Source: Hyphomicrobiales bacterium
GTDB taxonomy: Bacteria; Pseudomonadota; Alphaproteobacteria; Rhizobiales; Beijerinckiaceae
DNA length: 64,000 bases
Direction: 5' to 3'
Assembly: GCA_004144595.1 (NCBI GenBank)
Contig: SEEM01000001.1
Coordinates: forward strand, 1 to 64,000
Shown: positions 25,227-33,909 of the stretch, piece after piece
How the letters are laid out: each line of letters opens with the position of its first letter
Position numbering within the stretch: position 1 is the first letter of the stretch
Translations under genes and position numbers: made by a program
The notes under the pieces: model-generated
Told to the model about the DNA's origin: nothing
The model's database searches: none
Seen by the model: the letters and a program-made list of their open reading frames with translations, nothing else

Positions 25227-26855
25227 TCAGAGCGACCGCGCCATTTCGCGCAGGCGGAATTTCTGTATCTTGCCGGTCGAGGTCTTCGGAACCTCGGCGA
25301 AGACGATGGTGCGTGGGCATTTGAAGGCGGCGAGGTGCTCACGGCACCAGGCCACGATCTCGGCCTCCGTCGCGGTCTTGCCCGGTTTCAGTTCGATGAA
25401 GGCGCAGGGTGTCTCGCCCCATTTATCGTCGGGGCGGGCGACCACCGCCGCCGCCTGGACGGCCGGGTGCTTGTAGAGCGCGTCCTCGACCTCGATCGAG
25501 GAGATGTTCTCGCCGCCGGAGATGATGATGTCCTTCGAGCGGTCCTTGAGCTGGATATAGCCGTCCGGATAGCGCACGCCGAGATCGCCGGTATGGAACC
25601 AGCCCCCGGCGAAGGCGGCCTCCGTCGATTTCGGGTTGCCGAGATAGCCCTTCATCACGACATTGCCGCGCATCATCACCTCGCCGAGCGTCTGCCCGTC
25701 GCGTGGAACGGGCTGCATCGTCTCGGGGTCGAGCACGTCGAGCCCTTCGAGCGCCGGATAGCGCACGCCCTGGCGGGCCTTCTTGGCCGCCTGATCGGCC
25801 GGTGAAAGCGTATTCCAGTCGTCGTTCCACTCATTGACGACGGAGGGGCCGTAGCACTCGGTCAGACCATAGAGATGCGTCACCTCGAAACCGGCTTGTT
25901 TCATGCCCGCGAGAACGGCCTCGGGCGGCGGGGCGGCAGCGGTGAAGAAGGACACCGTCTGCGGAAAGTCGCGGCGCTCCTCGTCCGAGGCATTGAGCAA
26001 GGCCGACATCACGATCGGCGCCCCGCAGAGATGGGTCACGCCATGGTCTGCCAGCGCGTCGTACATCGCCTTGGCGCGGACTTGGCGCAGGCAGACATGG
26101 GTGCCGGCGACGATCGAGATCGTCCAGGGGAAGCACCAGCCGTTGCAGTGGAACATCGGCAGCGTCCAGAGATAGACCGGATGGCGGCCGAGATTGCCGG
26201 TGATGACGTTCGAGGTGGCCAGCAGGTTGGCGCCGCGATGGTGATAGACCACGCCCTTGGGGTCGCCGGTGGTGCCGGAGGTGTAGTTCAGGGCGATGGC
26301 GTCCCATTCGTCAGCGGGCATCAACCAATCGAAATCCGGATCGCCTCCGGCGACGAAATCCTCGTATTCGATCTCGCCGAGCCGTTCGCCCGGGCCGTCA
26401 TAGACGGGATCGTCATAATCGATGACGATCGGCTTCGCCTTGCAGAGCGTCAGCGCTTCCTTGATCGTCCTCGAGAACTCGCGGTCGGTGATCAGGACCT
26501 TCGCGCCGCCATGGTCGAGCGAGAACGCGATGATCGCCGCGTCGAGCCGCGTGTTCAGCGTGTTGAGGACGGCGCCGGCCATCGGCACCCCGTAATGGCA
26601 TTCGAGCATTGCCGGCGTGTTCGGCAGCATCGCTGCGACCGTGTCGTTCTTGCCGATGCCGTGCTTCGCCAGCGCCGAGGCGAGGCGGCGGGAGCGGGCA
26701 TAGAACTCGGCATAGGAGCGGCGCAGAGACCCGTGGACGACCGCGGTATGGCTCGGAAAGACCGAGGCCGCGCGCTCCAGGAAGGCGAGCGGCGTCAGCG
26801 GCTGATAGTTCGCCGGGTTTCGGTCGAGATCGGTGTCATAGGCCGAACGGGTCAT
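25227..26855 (-). CDS. Fatty-acid-type acyl-CoA synthetase (AcuN/DmdB-like)
   Basis: 542-aa ANL ligase. P-loop NYTSGTTGDPKGVVYHHRG, the HCNGW motif in PMFHCNGWCFPWT, YGLTECYGPSVVNEW, WFHTGDLGVRYPDGYIQLKD and C-terminal VPKTSTGKIQKFRLRE with catalytic Lys. The MFHCNGWCFPW stretch is typical of the subfamily containing methylmercaptopropionate-CoA ligase DmdB and plant AAE enzymes, which act on short to medium acids. Start at 26855 has GGAAGG 6 nt upstream. It appears monocistronic. Confidence 0.9.
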   Translation of the reverse strand: MTRSAYDTDLDRNPANYQPLTPLAFLERAASVFPSHTAVVHGSLRRSYAEFYARSRRLASALAKHGIGKNDTVAAMLPNTPAMLECHYGVPMAGAVLNTLNTRLDAAIIAFSLDHGGAKVLITDREFSRTIKEALTLCKAKPIVIDYDDPVYDGPGERLGEIEYEDFVAGGDPDFDWLMPADEWDAIALNYTSGTTGDPKGVVYHHRGANLLATSNVITGNLGRHPVYLWTLPMFHCNGWCFPWTISIVAGTHVCLRQVRAKAMYDALADHGVTHLCGAPIVMSALLNASDEERRDFPQTVSFFTAAAPPPEAVLAGMKQAGFEVTHLYGLTECYGPSVVNEWNDDWNTLSPADQAAKKARQGVRYPALEGLDVLDPETMQPVPRDGQTLGEVMMRGNVVMKGYLGNPKSTEAAFAGGWFHTGDLGVRYPDGYIQLKDRSKDIIISGGENISSIEVEDALYKHPAVQAAAVVARPDDKWGETPCAFIELKPGKTATEAEIVAWCREHLAAFKCPRTIVFAEVPKTSTGKIQKFRLREMARSL

Positions 26856-26954
26856 CAGGAGCCTTCCTCGCAAGCGCCGGCAGCCTTAGCGGCTGGCGCG
26901 TTCCCGTGTAATCCATCCCTTTTTCCGATGCGGCGCAATCGCGCGGATGGAGGC

Positions 26955-27719
26955 TCAGCCGAGAAGATGCAGGCCGCGCAGACCGTCATAGACGAGCTTG
27001 GCGCCGACCAGCAGCAGGAGCCAGTAGACGATGCCGTAGAAGCGTTCGGGTGGGACGCGCCGGACCAGCCAGACCCCCGCAAAAGTCGCAGCGACGGCGA
27101 AGGGCAGAAGCGCCGCGGAGGCCAGGAGGTTCTGGCCGTTGAGCTGGCCCAGCGCGAGATAGGGGACGAGCTTCACCAGGTTCATCGCGGCGAAGAAGAC
27201 CGCGCCGGTGCCAACGAAGACGGCGGGCTTCAGCTTCTGCGGCATGACATAGATCTGGAAGGGCGGCCCGCCGGCATGGGCGACCATGCTGGTGAAGCCG
27301 CAAAGGAACCCCCAGAGGCTCCCGGCGCTCCAGTTCGGCCGCGTGGCGACCGCTGGCTTCCTGCCGTCGCTCAGCATGCGACGCAGGGCGAAACCGACCG
27401 AGATCAGCCCAACCGCGAGCACGATGGCGGCGTCCGAGACCTTCGCCGCCAGGAGATAGCCGACGAGGATGCCGAGCAGGGCGCCGGGCGCCAGCGTCGC
27501 CAGATTGCGGCGATCGAAATCGTGCCGGTAGGACCAGACCGAGACGACATCCTGCGCGATCAGGAGCGGCAGCATGATCGCGGCCGCCGTCACCGGCGAG
27601 ACGACCAGCGCCATCAAGGGCAGGGAGAGCAGGCCGATGCCGGAAAAGCCGCCCTTGGCCAGCCCGGTCAGGACGACCGCCGGCACCATGGCGGCGAAGA
27701 AGAGCAGGTCGAAGGGCAT
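26955..27719 (-). CDS. TauE/SafE-family sulfite/sulfonate exporter-like permease
   Basis: 254-aa membrane protein with about eight helices. Two inverted halves start LTGLAKGGFSGIGLLSLPLM and WGFLCGFTSMVAHAGGPPFQ, the two signature repeats of TauE/SafE (DUF81). Members export sulfite, sulfoacetate or other organic anions; the substrate here is open. It is divergent from prpE (172-bp gap) and 99 bp downstream of the CoA ligase start. Confidence 0.88.
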   Translation of the reverse strand: MPFDLLFFAAMVPAVVLTGLAKGGFSGIGLLSLPLMALVVSPVTAAAIMLPLLIAQDVVSVWSYRHDFDRRNLATLAPGALLGILVGYLLAAKVSDAAIVLAVGLISVGFALRRMLSDGRKPAVATRPNWSAGSLWGFLCGFTSMVAHAGGPPFQIYVMPQKLKPAVFVGTGAVFFAAMNLVKLVPYLALGQLNGQNLLASAALLPFAVAATFAGVWLVRRVPPERFYGIVYWLLLLVGAKLVYDGLRGLHLLG

Positions 27720-27891
27720 GTGGTACTGCGTCGCAGGGCCGGGATATGCAGGTCGGGATCGGCGAAAGTCTTAAGGCGGCGCGCTTGCGCTGGGCGCGGG
27801 GAAGAGCGCAGGGTTCGCGCAAAATCAGCCCCGCCGTCGCCGGCTCGCCAAGGGGCTTTAGGCTGAAACCCGGCGCAGAGGAACGCTTGCG

Positions 27892-29826
27892 ATGAATGGC
27901 CCCCATGCGGCACGCGCCCGCCCGGCGCAAGGCTATGCCGAAACCTATGCCCGCTGGAGGGCCGACCCGGACGGCTATTGGCTGGAGGTCGCGCAGGGCA
28001 TCGACTGGATCAAGCCGCCCGTGAAAGCCTTCGATCCGGCGGCCGGCATCTATGGCCGCTGGTTCCCGGACGCGACCTGTAACACCTGCTTCAACGCGCT
28101 CGACCGGCACGTGCGCGACGGGCGCGGCAACCAGATGGCGTTGATCCATGACAGCCCGGTCACAGGAACCAAGGCGAGCTATACCTATGCTGAGATGCTG
28201 GAGGAGGTCGCGACGCTCGCCGCCGTCCTGCAGGATCTCGGCGTCGGCAAGGGCGACCGCGTCCTGATCTATATGCCGATGGTGCCGGAGGCGGCCTTCG
28301 CGATGCTGGCCTGCGCCCGGATCGGCGCGGTGCATTCGGTGGTGTTCGGCGGCTTCGCGGCGAAGGAACTGGCCACACGCATCGACGATGCCGAGCCCAA
28401 GGTGATCCTGACCGCGACCTGCGGCATCGAGCCCACAAGGGTGGTCGAATATAAGCCTTTGCTCGATGGCGCGATCGAAATGGCCCGGCACAAGCCGCAG
28501 ACCTGTGTGGTGCTGCAAAGGCCCCAAGTCGATGCCTCGATGCATGTGACCCGCGACAGGAACTGGCGCACGCTGGTGGCCGCCGCGAAGGCCATGGGGC
28601 GCAAGGCGGATTGCGTCGAGGTCGCCGCGACGGACCCGCTCTATATCCTCTATACCTCCGGCACCACCGGCCGGCCCAAGGGCGTGGTGCGCGACAATGG
28701 CGGGCACATGGTCGTGCTCAAGGCGACGATGGACCAGCTCTTCGATGTCGGGCCGGGCGAGGTGATGTTCTGCGCCTCCGATGTCGGCTGGGTCGTCGGG
28801 CACGGCTACATCGTCTACGCGCCCTTGATCCAGGGCGCGACCAGCGTGCTCTACGAGGGCAAGCCGGTCGGCACGCCCGATCCCGGCGCCTTCTGGCGCG
28901 TGATCGCCGAGCACGGGGTCAAGGTGCTGTTCACGGCCCCGACCGCCTTCCGCGCCATCCGCAAGGAGGACCCTGAGGGCAAGCATCTCGCCGGGCATGA
29001 TCTGTCGCGCTTCGGGGCGCTGTTCCTCGCCGGCGAGCGGGCCGATCCCGAGACGCTGAAATGGGCCGAGGCGATGCTCAAGGTGCCGGTGATCGACCAC
29101 TGGTGGCAGACCGAAAGCGGCTCGCCGATCGTCGGCAATCCGATGGGGCTTGGCCTGCTGCCGGTGAAGCACGGCTCGCCGACGGTGCCGCTGCCGGGCT
29201 GGGACGTGCAGTGCCTCGACGAGGGCGGCCGGCCAGTCGAGGCCTGCAAGATGGGCGCGATCGTGCTGAAGCTGCCTTTGCCGCCCGGCGCGCTGCCGAC
29301 GCTATGGAATGACGATACGCGCTTCAGGGAGGCGTATCTCGCGACTTATCCCGGCTACTACAACACCTCGGATGCCGGCTTCATCGACGCGGACGGCTAT
29401 GTCTTCATCATGGGCCGCACCGACGACATCATCAATGTCGCCGGACACCGGCTTTCGACCGGCGGCATGGAGGAGGTGCTGGCGGCGCATCCGGCCGTGG
29501 CGGAATGCGCGGTCGTCGGCATCCGCGACGCGCTCAAGGGCGAGCAGCCCTGCGGCTTCGTCGTGCTCAAAGCCGGCGCGACGGTGTCGCCCGAGCAGGT
29601 CGAGAAGGAACTGGTCGCGCTGGTGCGCGAGCGGATCGGGCCGGTCGCGGCTTTCAAGCTGGCGCTGACGGTCGCGCGCCTGCCGAAGACGCGCTCGGGC
29701 AAGATCCTGCGGGCGACGATGAAGAAGATCGCCGATGGCGAGGACTACGCTGTGCCGGCGACGATCGAGGATGTCGCGGTGCTCGGCGAGATCGGAACGG
29801 CGCTGAAGGGCAGGGGGATCGGGTAG
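27892..29826 (+). CDS. prpE: Propionyl-CoA synthetase
   Basis: 644-aa acetyl-CoA-synthetase-like ligase of the propionate type. The N-terminal domain has YAETYARWRADPDGYWLEVA and ATCNTCFNALDRHV; the P-loop is LYTSGTTGRPKGVVRDNGG; DHWWQTESGSPIVGNP is the ACS/PrpE motif with Trp; the C-terminal lysine lies in RLPKTRSGKILRATMKKIAD. Ends DVAVLGEIGTALKGRGIG. It activates propionate for the methylmalonyl or methylcitrate route. Single gene with family A repeat after its stop. Confidence 0.93.
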   Translation: MNGPHAARARPAQGYAETYARWRADPDGYWLEVAQGIDWIKPPVKAFDPAAGIYGRWFPDATCNTCFNALDRHVRDGRGNQMALIHDSPVTGTKASYTYAEMLEEVATLAAVLQDLGVGKGDRVLIYMPMVPEAAFAMLACARIGAVHSVVFGGFAAKELATRIDDAEPKVILTATCGIEPTRVVEYKPLLDGAIEMARHKPQTCVVLQRPQVDASMHVTRDRNWRTLVAAAKAMGRKADCVEVAATDPLYILYTSGTTGRPKGVVRDNGGHMVVLKATMDQLFDVGPGEVMFCASDVGWVVGHGYIVYAPLIQGATSVLYEGKPVGTPDPGAFWRVIAEHGVKVLFTAPTAFRAIRKEDPEGKHLAGHDLSRFGALFLAGERADPETLKWAEAMLKVPVIDHWWQTESGSPIVGNPMGLGLLPVKHGSPTVPLPGWDVQCLDEGGRPVEACKMGAIVLKLPLPPGALPTLWNDDTRFREAYLATYPGYYNTSDAGFIDADGYVFIMGRTDDIINVAGHRLSTGGMEEVLAAHPAVAECAVVGIRDALKGEQPCGFVVLKAGATVSPEQVEKELVALVRERIGPVAAFKLALTVARLPKTRSGKILRATMKKIADGEDYAVPATIEDVAVLGEIGTALKGRGIG

Positions 29827-29840
29827 TTCCCGTCCATGCC

Positions 29841-29932
29841 GTCATTCTCGGGCGAAGCGAAGCTTCGGCCCGAGAAACGCGAAGCGAGTGGGCGCTGGTT
29901 TCCGAGATGCTCGGGTCAAGCCCGAGCATGAC
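29841..29932. repeat. Intergenic palindromic repeat, family A copy
   Basis: GTCATTCTCGGG...CCCGAGCATGAC ends, with hairpins CTCGGGCGAAGC/GCTTCGGCCCGAG and GCTCGGGTCAAGCCCGAGC. Lies between convergent prpE and trcR. Confidence 0.8.
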
Positions 29933-29946
29933 GGCTAACGAGAGCC

Positions 29947-30678
29947 TCAGCCCTCGTCGTCCTCGTCTTCGGCCGGGCGCTTGAGCTGCTTCAGCTTGGC
30001 GAAAACCGAATCGACGTCGATCGTGGCCTCTTCCTCGCGCTTCGGCCGGCTCATGTCGGCGAAGGGCTGGGTCTCGCTGCGGGTCGGCTCAGGCGCGGTC
30101 GCCTCTTCCACCGTGAGCAGTGTCGAGCCGGTCTCGGCCAGCGCTGCCGGACGGTCCTTGGAAGCGCGGCCGACTTCGAAATCGAGATCGATCTGCGAGC
30201 ACAGGCCGAGGCTGACCGGGTCGATCGGGCTGAGCTGCTGGGCGTTCCAGTGCGTGCGGTCGCGGATCTGGGCGATGGTCGACTTGGTCGTGCCGATCAG
30301 GCGGATGACCTGCGCATCCTTGAGCTCGGGATGGTTGCGCAGCAGCCAGAGGATGGCGTTCGGCCGATCCTGGCGCTTGGACACGGGGGTGTAGCGCGGG
30401 CCCTTGGTGCGCTTGATCTCCGGCACCTTCACCTTGCGCTCGGCGAGCTTGAGGTGATGGTTCGGGTTCTTGGCGGCGCGCTCCAGCTCCTCGCGGGTGA
30501 GCTGGCCGGAGGTGATCGGGTCCAGGCCCTTGATGCCGGCGGCGACTTCGCCGTCCGCGATGCCGCGCACCTCGAGCGGGTGCAGCTTGCAGAACTCTGC
30601 GATCTGCTCGAACGTCAGCGAGGTGTTCTCGACCAGCCAGACCGCAGTGGCCTTGGGCATCAGCGGGGTTTGTGACAC
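29947..30678 (-). CDS. trcR: Cell-cycle transcriptional regulator TrcR (DUF1013)
   Basis: 243-aa protein. The N-terminal part (MPKATAVWLVENTSLTFEQI, EFCKLHPLEVRGIADGEV) and the second helix-turn-helix-like block (PNAILWLLRNHPELKDAQVI, IGTTKSTIAQIRDRTHWN) are the DUF1013 family; the Caulobacter member TrcR regulates cell-cycle genes including ctrA. The C-terminal third is acidic and low in complexity. The GTG at 30678 is chosen because AGGAG lies 8 nt upstream. Its presence with rcdA nearby fits the alphaproteobacterial CtrA circuit. Confidence 0.9.
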   Translation of the reverse strand: MSQTPLMPKATAVWLVENTSLTFEQIAEFCKLHPLEVRGIADGEVAAGIKGLDPITSGQLTREELERAAKNPNHHLKLAERKVKVPEIKRTKGPRYTPVSKRQDRPNAILWLLRNHPELKDAQVIRLIGTTKSTIAQIRDRTHWNAQQLSPIDPVSLGLCSQIDLDFEVGRASKDRPAALAETGSTLLTVEEATAPEPTRSETQPFADMSRPKREEEATIDVDSVFAKLKQLKRPAEDEDDEG

Positions 30679-30857
30679 GGGACGGTCTCCTGTTCGCCTT
30701 CGCGCCGCCGCTCGGACGAGGCTCTTAAAGGCAGGGTCGCGACAATAGCTCTCATGCGCCGACCGGCCTCCCCGGCCGGCCATCCAAATCATCGACGATG
30801 AGCAGGATGGCGCGCCTTATAGGCGAGGGCGGGGCAAGTGTCCATGAAAAGCGATGC

Positions 30858-31856
30858 TCACACTGTCAGCACGATCTTGCCGATATGGGTGCTCGATTCC
30901 ATCAGTCTATGGGCCTCGGCCGCCTGTGCCAGCGGGAAGGTCGCGTGGATCAGCGGCTTGCAGCTTCCGGACTCCAGCAGCGGCCAGACCTTGGCGTGCA
31001 GTTCGGCGGCGATGGCGGCTTTCTCGGGGACGGTGCGCGGGCGCAGGGTCGAGCCGGTATGGGTCAGGCGCTTCAGCATCAGGCGGCTGAAATTGACCGT
31101 GGCCTTCGGCCCGCCGAGGAAGGCGATCTGGACGATGCGGCCCTGGTCGGCGGCCAGTTCGTAATTGCGGTCGATATAGTCGCCGCCGACCATGTCGAGG
31201 ATCAGGTCGGTGCCGCGCCCGCCTGTCGCGGCCTTCGCCACGGCAACGAAATCCTCGGTGCGGTAGTTGATGGCATGGTCGGCGCCGAGCCCAAGGCAGG
31301 CGCTGCACTTGTCGTCGGAACCCGCCGTCGCCAGCACGGTCGCGCCGAAGGCCTTGGCGAGCTGGATCGCCGTGGTGCCGATGCCGGACGAGCCGCCATG
31401 GACGAGGAAGCTCTCGCCGGCCTGGAGGCGCCCGCGCTGGAAGACATTGGTCCAGACCGTGAAGAAGGTTTCGGGGATCGCCCCGGCTTCGGTCAGCGTC
31501 AGGCCATTGGGGGCGGGCAGGGCGTTGCTCTCGTCGACCACGGCGTATTCCGCATAGCCGCCGCCGGCGACGAGCGCGCAGACGGTCGCGCCGATGGCAA
31601 AGCGGCTGGCGCCTTCGCCTTGTGCGACCACCGTGCCGGCGAATTCGAGGCCGGGAATGTCGGAGGCTCCGGGCGGAGGGTTGTAACCGCCCTGGCGCTG
31701 CAGGATGTCCGGTCGATTGACGCCGGCGGCAGCGATCGCGACGAGGATCTGGCCTGGGCCGGGCTTGGGGACCGGCCGCGTTTCAGGCCTGAGGACTTCG
31801 GGGCCGCCGGGAGCCGCCATGCCGATCGCCGTCATCGTCTCGGGAAGGGTGGTCAT
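30858..31856 (-). CDS. NAD(P)H-quinone oxidoreductase, PIG3/QOR type
   Basis: 332-aa medium-chain dehydrogenase without zinc site. GroES-like domain residues 1-130 (VAIAAAGVNRPDILQRQGGY, PGASDIPGLEFAGTVVA), Rossmann domain with VHGGSSGIGTTAIQLAKAFG and C-terminal KPLIHATFPLAQAAEAHRLM. The RQGxYPPPxGAS region is typical of PIG3-type quinone oxidoreductases. Divergent from the DUF1192 gene, with a family C repeat in the gap. Confidence 0.9.
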   Translation of the reverse strand: MTTLPETMTAIGMAAPGGPEVLRPETRPVPKPGPGQILVAIAAAGVNRPDILQRQGGYNPPPGASDIPGLEFAGTVVAQGEGASRFAIGATVCALVAGGGYAEYAVVDESNALPAPNGLTLTEAGAIPETFFTVWTNVFQRGRLQAGESFLVHGGSSGIGTTAIQLAKAFGATVLATAGSDDKCSACLGLGADHAINYRTEDFVAVAKAATGGRGTDLILDMVGGDYIDRNYELAADQGRIVQIAFLGGPKATVNFSRLMLKRLTHTGSTLRPRTVPEKAAIAAELHAKVWPLLESGSCKPLIHATFPLAQAAEAHRLMESSTHIGKIVLTV

Positions 31857-31920
31857 GGGTGCGTGTCCTCGATTTTTCCGTCGCAGCGTGACTGCTATCT
31901 AAACTGAGTGCTCCCGTGGA

Positions 31921-31966
31921 GCATTGCTACCGGCGAAAAACCGGTTCCCACTTTTTCGCGCAATGC
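31921..31966. repeat. Family C-like palindromic repeat copy
   Basis: Inverted ends GCATTGC...GCAATGC enclose CCGGCGAAAAACCGGTTCCC and CACTTTTTCG, the common rhizobial intergenic pattern related to the copies at 21158, 32379 and 51277. It lies between the divergent QOR and DUF1192 genes. Confidence 0.6.
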
Positions 31967-32007
31967 TTTAGCGTGCCGCGCGCAGTTTGAGCAGATGCGA
32001 GGTCGCC

Positions 32008-32208
32008 ATGTCGATATTCCCGGAGGACGACCGTCCCAAGCCGAAGGGCGTGCACGAGATCGGGCAGGACCTGTCGACGCTGTCCCTGACCGAGATCGAC
32101 GAGCGCATCGCCGCGCTCAAGGCTGAGATCGAGCGCCTGGTCGAGACGCGATCGCGCAAGGATGCCTCGCGCTCGGCGGCGGACGCGTTCTTCCGCAAGC
32201 CCGCCTGA
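32008..32208 (+). CDS. DUF1192 family protein
   Basis: 66-aa protein: MSIFPEDDRPKPKGVHEIGQ followed by DLSTLSLTEIDERIAALKAE and IERLVETRSRKDASRSAAD. The LSxxELxERIAxLxxEIxRL helix is the DUF1192 hallmark, conserved in alphaproteobacteria, function unknown. GAGG precedes the ATG at 32008. A weak hairpin terminator follows. Confidence 0.85.
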   Translation: MSIFPEDDRPKPKGVHEIGQDLSTLSLTEIDERIAALKAEIERLVETRSRKDASRSAADAFFRKPA

Positions 32209-32224
32209 AAAAGCGTCAAAAAGA

Positions 32225-32245
32225 AACGCCCGTTTACCGGGCGTT
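32225..32245 (+). terminator. Hairpin after the DUF1192 gene
   Basis: AACGCCCG and CGGGCGTT form a perfect 8-bp stem with loop TTTAC, 17 bp past the stop. On the plus strand no T-run follows; on the minus strand it is followed by TTTCTTTTT, so it may end antisense transcripts better. Confidence 0.55.
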
Positions 32246-32261
32246 AATGATTCCAAAGTAT

Positions 32262-32363
32262 GAATCGCATCATCCAGTTTGTCTGGATGTCGAGTGGCTC
32301 CTGCCCACTCTGTTTGACGCCTCCCTGTTGACCTTCGAGCCGCCTTTGGCGGCTCTTTTTTTT
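32262..32363 (+). ncRNA. Candidate trans-acting small RNA with CCUCC motif
   Basis: No ORF fits here, yet there are three ordered hairpins: CATCCAG/CTGGATG (32271-32289), GAGTGG/CCACTC (32292-32310), and a strong terminator (32337-32363). Between the second and third lies an unpaired stretch GACGCCTCCCTGTTGACC holding an anti-Shine-Dalgarno CCUCCC. This layout is that of rhizobial Hfq-type sRNAs (for example the suhB/MmgR-like and AbcR classes), but I cannot assign a family. The 5' end is estimated; no convincing promoter was seen. Confidence 0.5.
32337..32363 (+). terminator. Strong Rho-independent terminator
   Basis: GAGCCGCC-TTT-GGCGGCTC followed by eight T: an 8-bp perfect stem with a 3-nt loop. 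It is 129 bp after the DUF1192 stop, behind an unannotated stretch, so it probably ends a separate small RNA. Confidence 0.92.
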
Positions 32364-32378
32364 GTCTGGGCGTTCCCC

Positions 32379-32424
32379 GCATCGGACCGAGAAGTGGAGG
32401 CCACTTTTCGGAGCAATCCGATGC
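32379..32424. repeat. Family C palindromic repeat copy
   Basis: GCATCGGA...TCCGATGC ends enclose CCGAGAAGTGG/CCACTTTTCGG. Nearly the same element as at 21158 and 51277. Confidence 0.7.
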
Positions 32425-32451
32425 GTCACCCACCAGGCAGATCATCGCTAT

Positions 32452-32469
32452 CGCGTCCGATCGGACGCG
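32452..32469. promoter_or_regulatory. 18-bp perfect palindrome upstream of rcdA
   Basis: CGCGTCCGATCGGACGCG is self-complementary over 18 bp. Together with the inverted repeat CCGTTAA-GG-TTAACGG at 32546-32561 it lies in the 306-bp stretch between the sRNA terminator and rcdA, so either could be a regulator site. No known consensus is matched exactly. Confidence 0.35.
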
Positions 32470-32669
32470 CGATCGTCTGGCGCCTGACGGGTCCGACACG
32501 CTCCTGTGGAGCCGCCTGCCTTGTTGTCGCCACAGGGGTTTAGCCCCGTTAAGGTTAACGGCACCTTACCGGCGCCGGAAACCATGATCGGCGCTATCCT
32601 TGCGACATCGGCGACCATATCCGTGACGCGTTCCAGAGGCGCACGGGTTTGTGCCGATGGGAGACACCA

Positions 32670-33200
32670 ATGAACGACGCCCAGTTGCTCGATCCGCAGA
32701 CGGAAGAGGGCGCGATTTCCTTCGCACGGGGCTTCGTGCGCTCCGACGCCTTCATGCTGCTGTTTCGCGAGGGCATGGGGCTGGTCGAACAGACGGCGAG
32801 CTATCTCGACGGCGACGGGCGCAAGGACTCCGCCGCCCTGCCGCGAGAGGCCTCGCTGACCTATGCCACCGAAAGCATGCGCCTGACGACGCGGTTGATG
32901 CAGATCGCCTCCTGGCTCCTGGTGCAGCGGGCGGTGGCGGAAGGCGAACTCACCGCCGAGCAGGCGCGCACCGAGCACAACAAGGTCAAGGCCGGCGATC
33001 CGATGCCGCCGCCGGCGGAGCATATCGTCGCGCAATTGCCGGAGCGGCTGCGCGACCTGATGGCGCATTCCTTCCGGCTGCAGGAGCGCATCCGCCATCT
33101 GGAGGGCCAGATGTCGGGCGCAGCGCCCGTCCGGGAGCGCGTAAATCCCGTCTTGAACCAGCTCGCCAGCCTGGAAGCGCGGCTGGGCTTCGGGCGCTGA
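32670..33200 (+). CDS. rcdA: RcdA, regulator of CtrA degradation (DUF1465)
   Basis: 176-aa helical adaptor that, in Caulobacter, helps deliver CtrA and other substrates to ClpXP at the cell pole. FARGFVRSDAFMLLFREGMG, VEQTASYLDGDGRKDS and the hallmark TYATESMRLTTRLMQIASWL are clear, followed by LLVQRAVAEGE and a C-terminal helix LPERLRDLMAHSFRLQERIR. Start at 32670 has GGGAGA 6 nt upstream; an upstream ATG at 32649 adds seven unconserved residues. Confidence 0.92.
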   Translation: MNDAQLLDPQTEEGAISFARGFVRSDAFMLLFREGMGLVEQTASYLDGDGRKDSAALPREASLTYATESMRLTTRLMQIASWLLVQRAVAEGELTAEQARTEHNKVKAGDPMPPPAEHIVAQLPERLRDLMAHSFRLQERIRHLEGQMSGAAPVRERVNPVLNQLASLEARLGFGR

Positions 33201-33222
33201 ACAACGTCTTCGAAGGGCTGAC

Positions 33223-33318
33223 GTCATTCTCGGGCGGAGCGAAGCGCAGACCCGAGAATTTCAGGCCGAATGGGGCGCCTTTCCTTCCTGAGATGCTCGG
33301 GTCAGGCCCGAGCATGAC
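33223..33318. repeat. Intergenic palindromic repeat, family A copy
   Basis: GTCATTCTCGGG...CCCGAGCATGAC, between convergent rcdA and rpmE; internal GCTCGGGTCAGGCCCGAGC hairpin at 33296-33314. Confidence 0.8.
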
Positions 33319-33335
33319 GGAGCGGAAAGAAAAAC

Positions 33336-33366
33336 AAAAAAACCCGGCCGCGAGGCCGGGTTTTTT
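33336..33366. terminator. Bidirectional Rho-independent terminator between rcdA and rpmE
   Basis: A seven-A run, CCCGGCC-GCGA-GGCCGGG, and six T: 7-bp GC stem with T-tracts on both strands, serving convergent rcdA and rpmE. Confidence 0.93.
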
Positions 33367-33405
33367 GTTCGAGATCAATGACGGCGGCGCCGGAGCGCCG
33401 CAGCA

Positions 33406-33642
33406 TCACTTCTTGCCGATGGCGCCGATGCCGCTGAAGCGCGAGTTGAAGCGCGAAACGCGGCCGCCACGGTCCAGCATATGCTGGGTGCCGCCGGTCC
33501 AGGCCGGGTGGGTCGTGGGGTCGATGTCAAGGTTCAGCGTGTCGCCTTCCTTGCCATAGGTCGAACGGGTGGCATATTCGGTGCCATCGGTCATGACGAC
33601 CTTGATGGCGTGATAATCGGGGTGGATGCCGGCCTTGGCCAT
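33406..33642 (-). CDS. rpmE: 50S ribosomal protein L31
   Basis: 78-aa bL31. [40 protein letters not shown] and RVSRFNSRF are family motifs. No cysteine is present, so it is the zinc-independent (C-minus) form common in alphaproteobacteria. GAGGA 7 nt upstream fixes the ATG at 33642; the upstream reading frame is not conserved. Confidence 0.95.
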   Translation of the reverse strand: MAKAGIHPDYHAIKVVMTDGTEYATRSTYGKEGDTLNLDIDPTTHPAWTGGTQHMLDRGGRVSRFNSRFSGIGAIGKK

Positions 33643-33909
33643 GACGAAATCCTCGGAGCTGCAAAAACGGGCACATCGACCAGCAGGCGAGCCTGCCCGG
33701 CCCGTCGAAAGAATTCGGATGAGCCTGTCGTGAATTTGCGTGCACATATCGCAGCCGGCGCCTCAGCGCAAGCACAACACGTTCCCGAGGGCTCCCCTGC
33801 GGCGTTGCGTCGTTTGCCAATCCGGCCATGATCGGCTTCACGGAGGCGAGTTTGAGACTGGTCGAAAGAGCGCGCGCGGTGCGTGCGCGAGATGCAGGAG
33901 TCCCGGTGC

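Noticed and set aside
26986-29172. A 728-aa minus-strand frame across TauE and prpE.
   Set aside because: It runs antisense to prpE and out of frame through the exporter; no recognisable domain.
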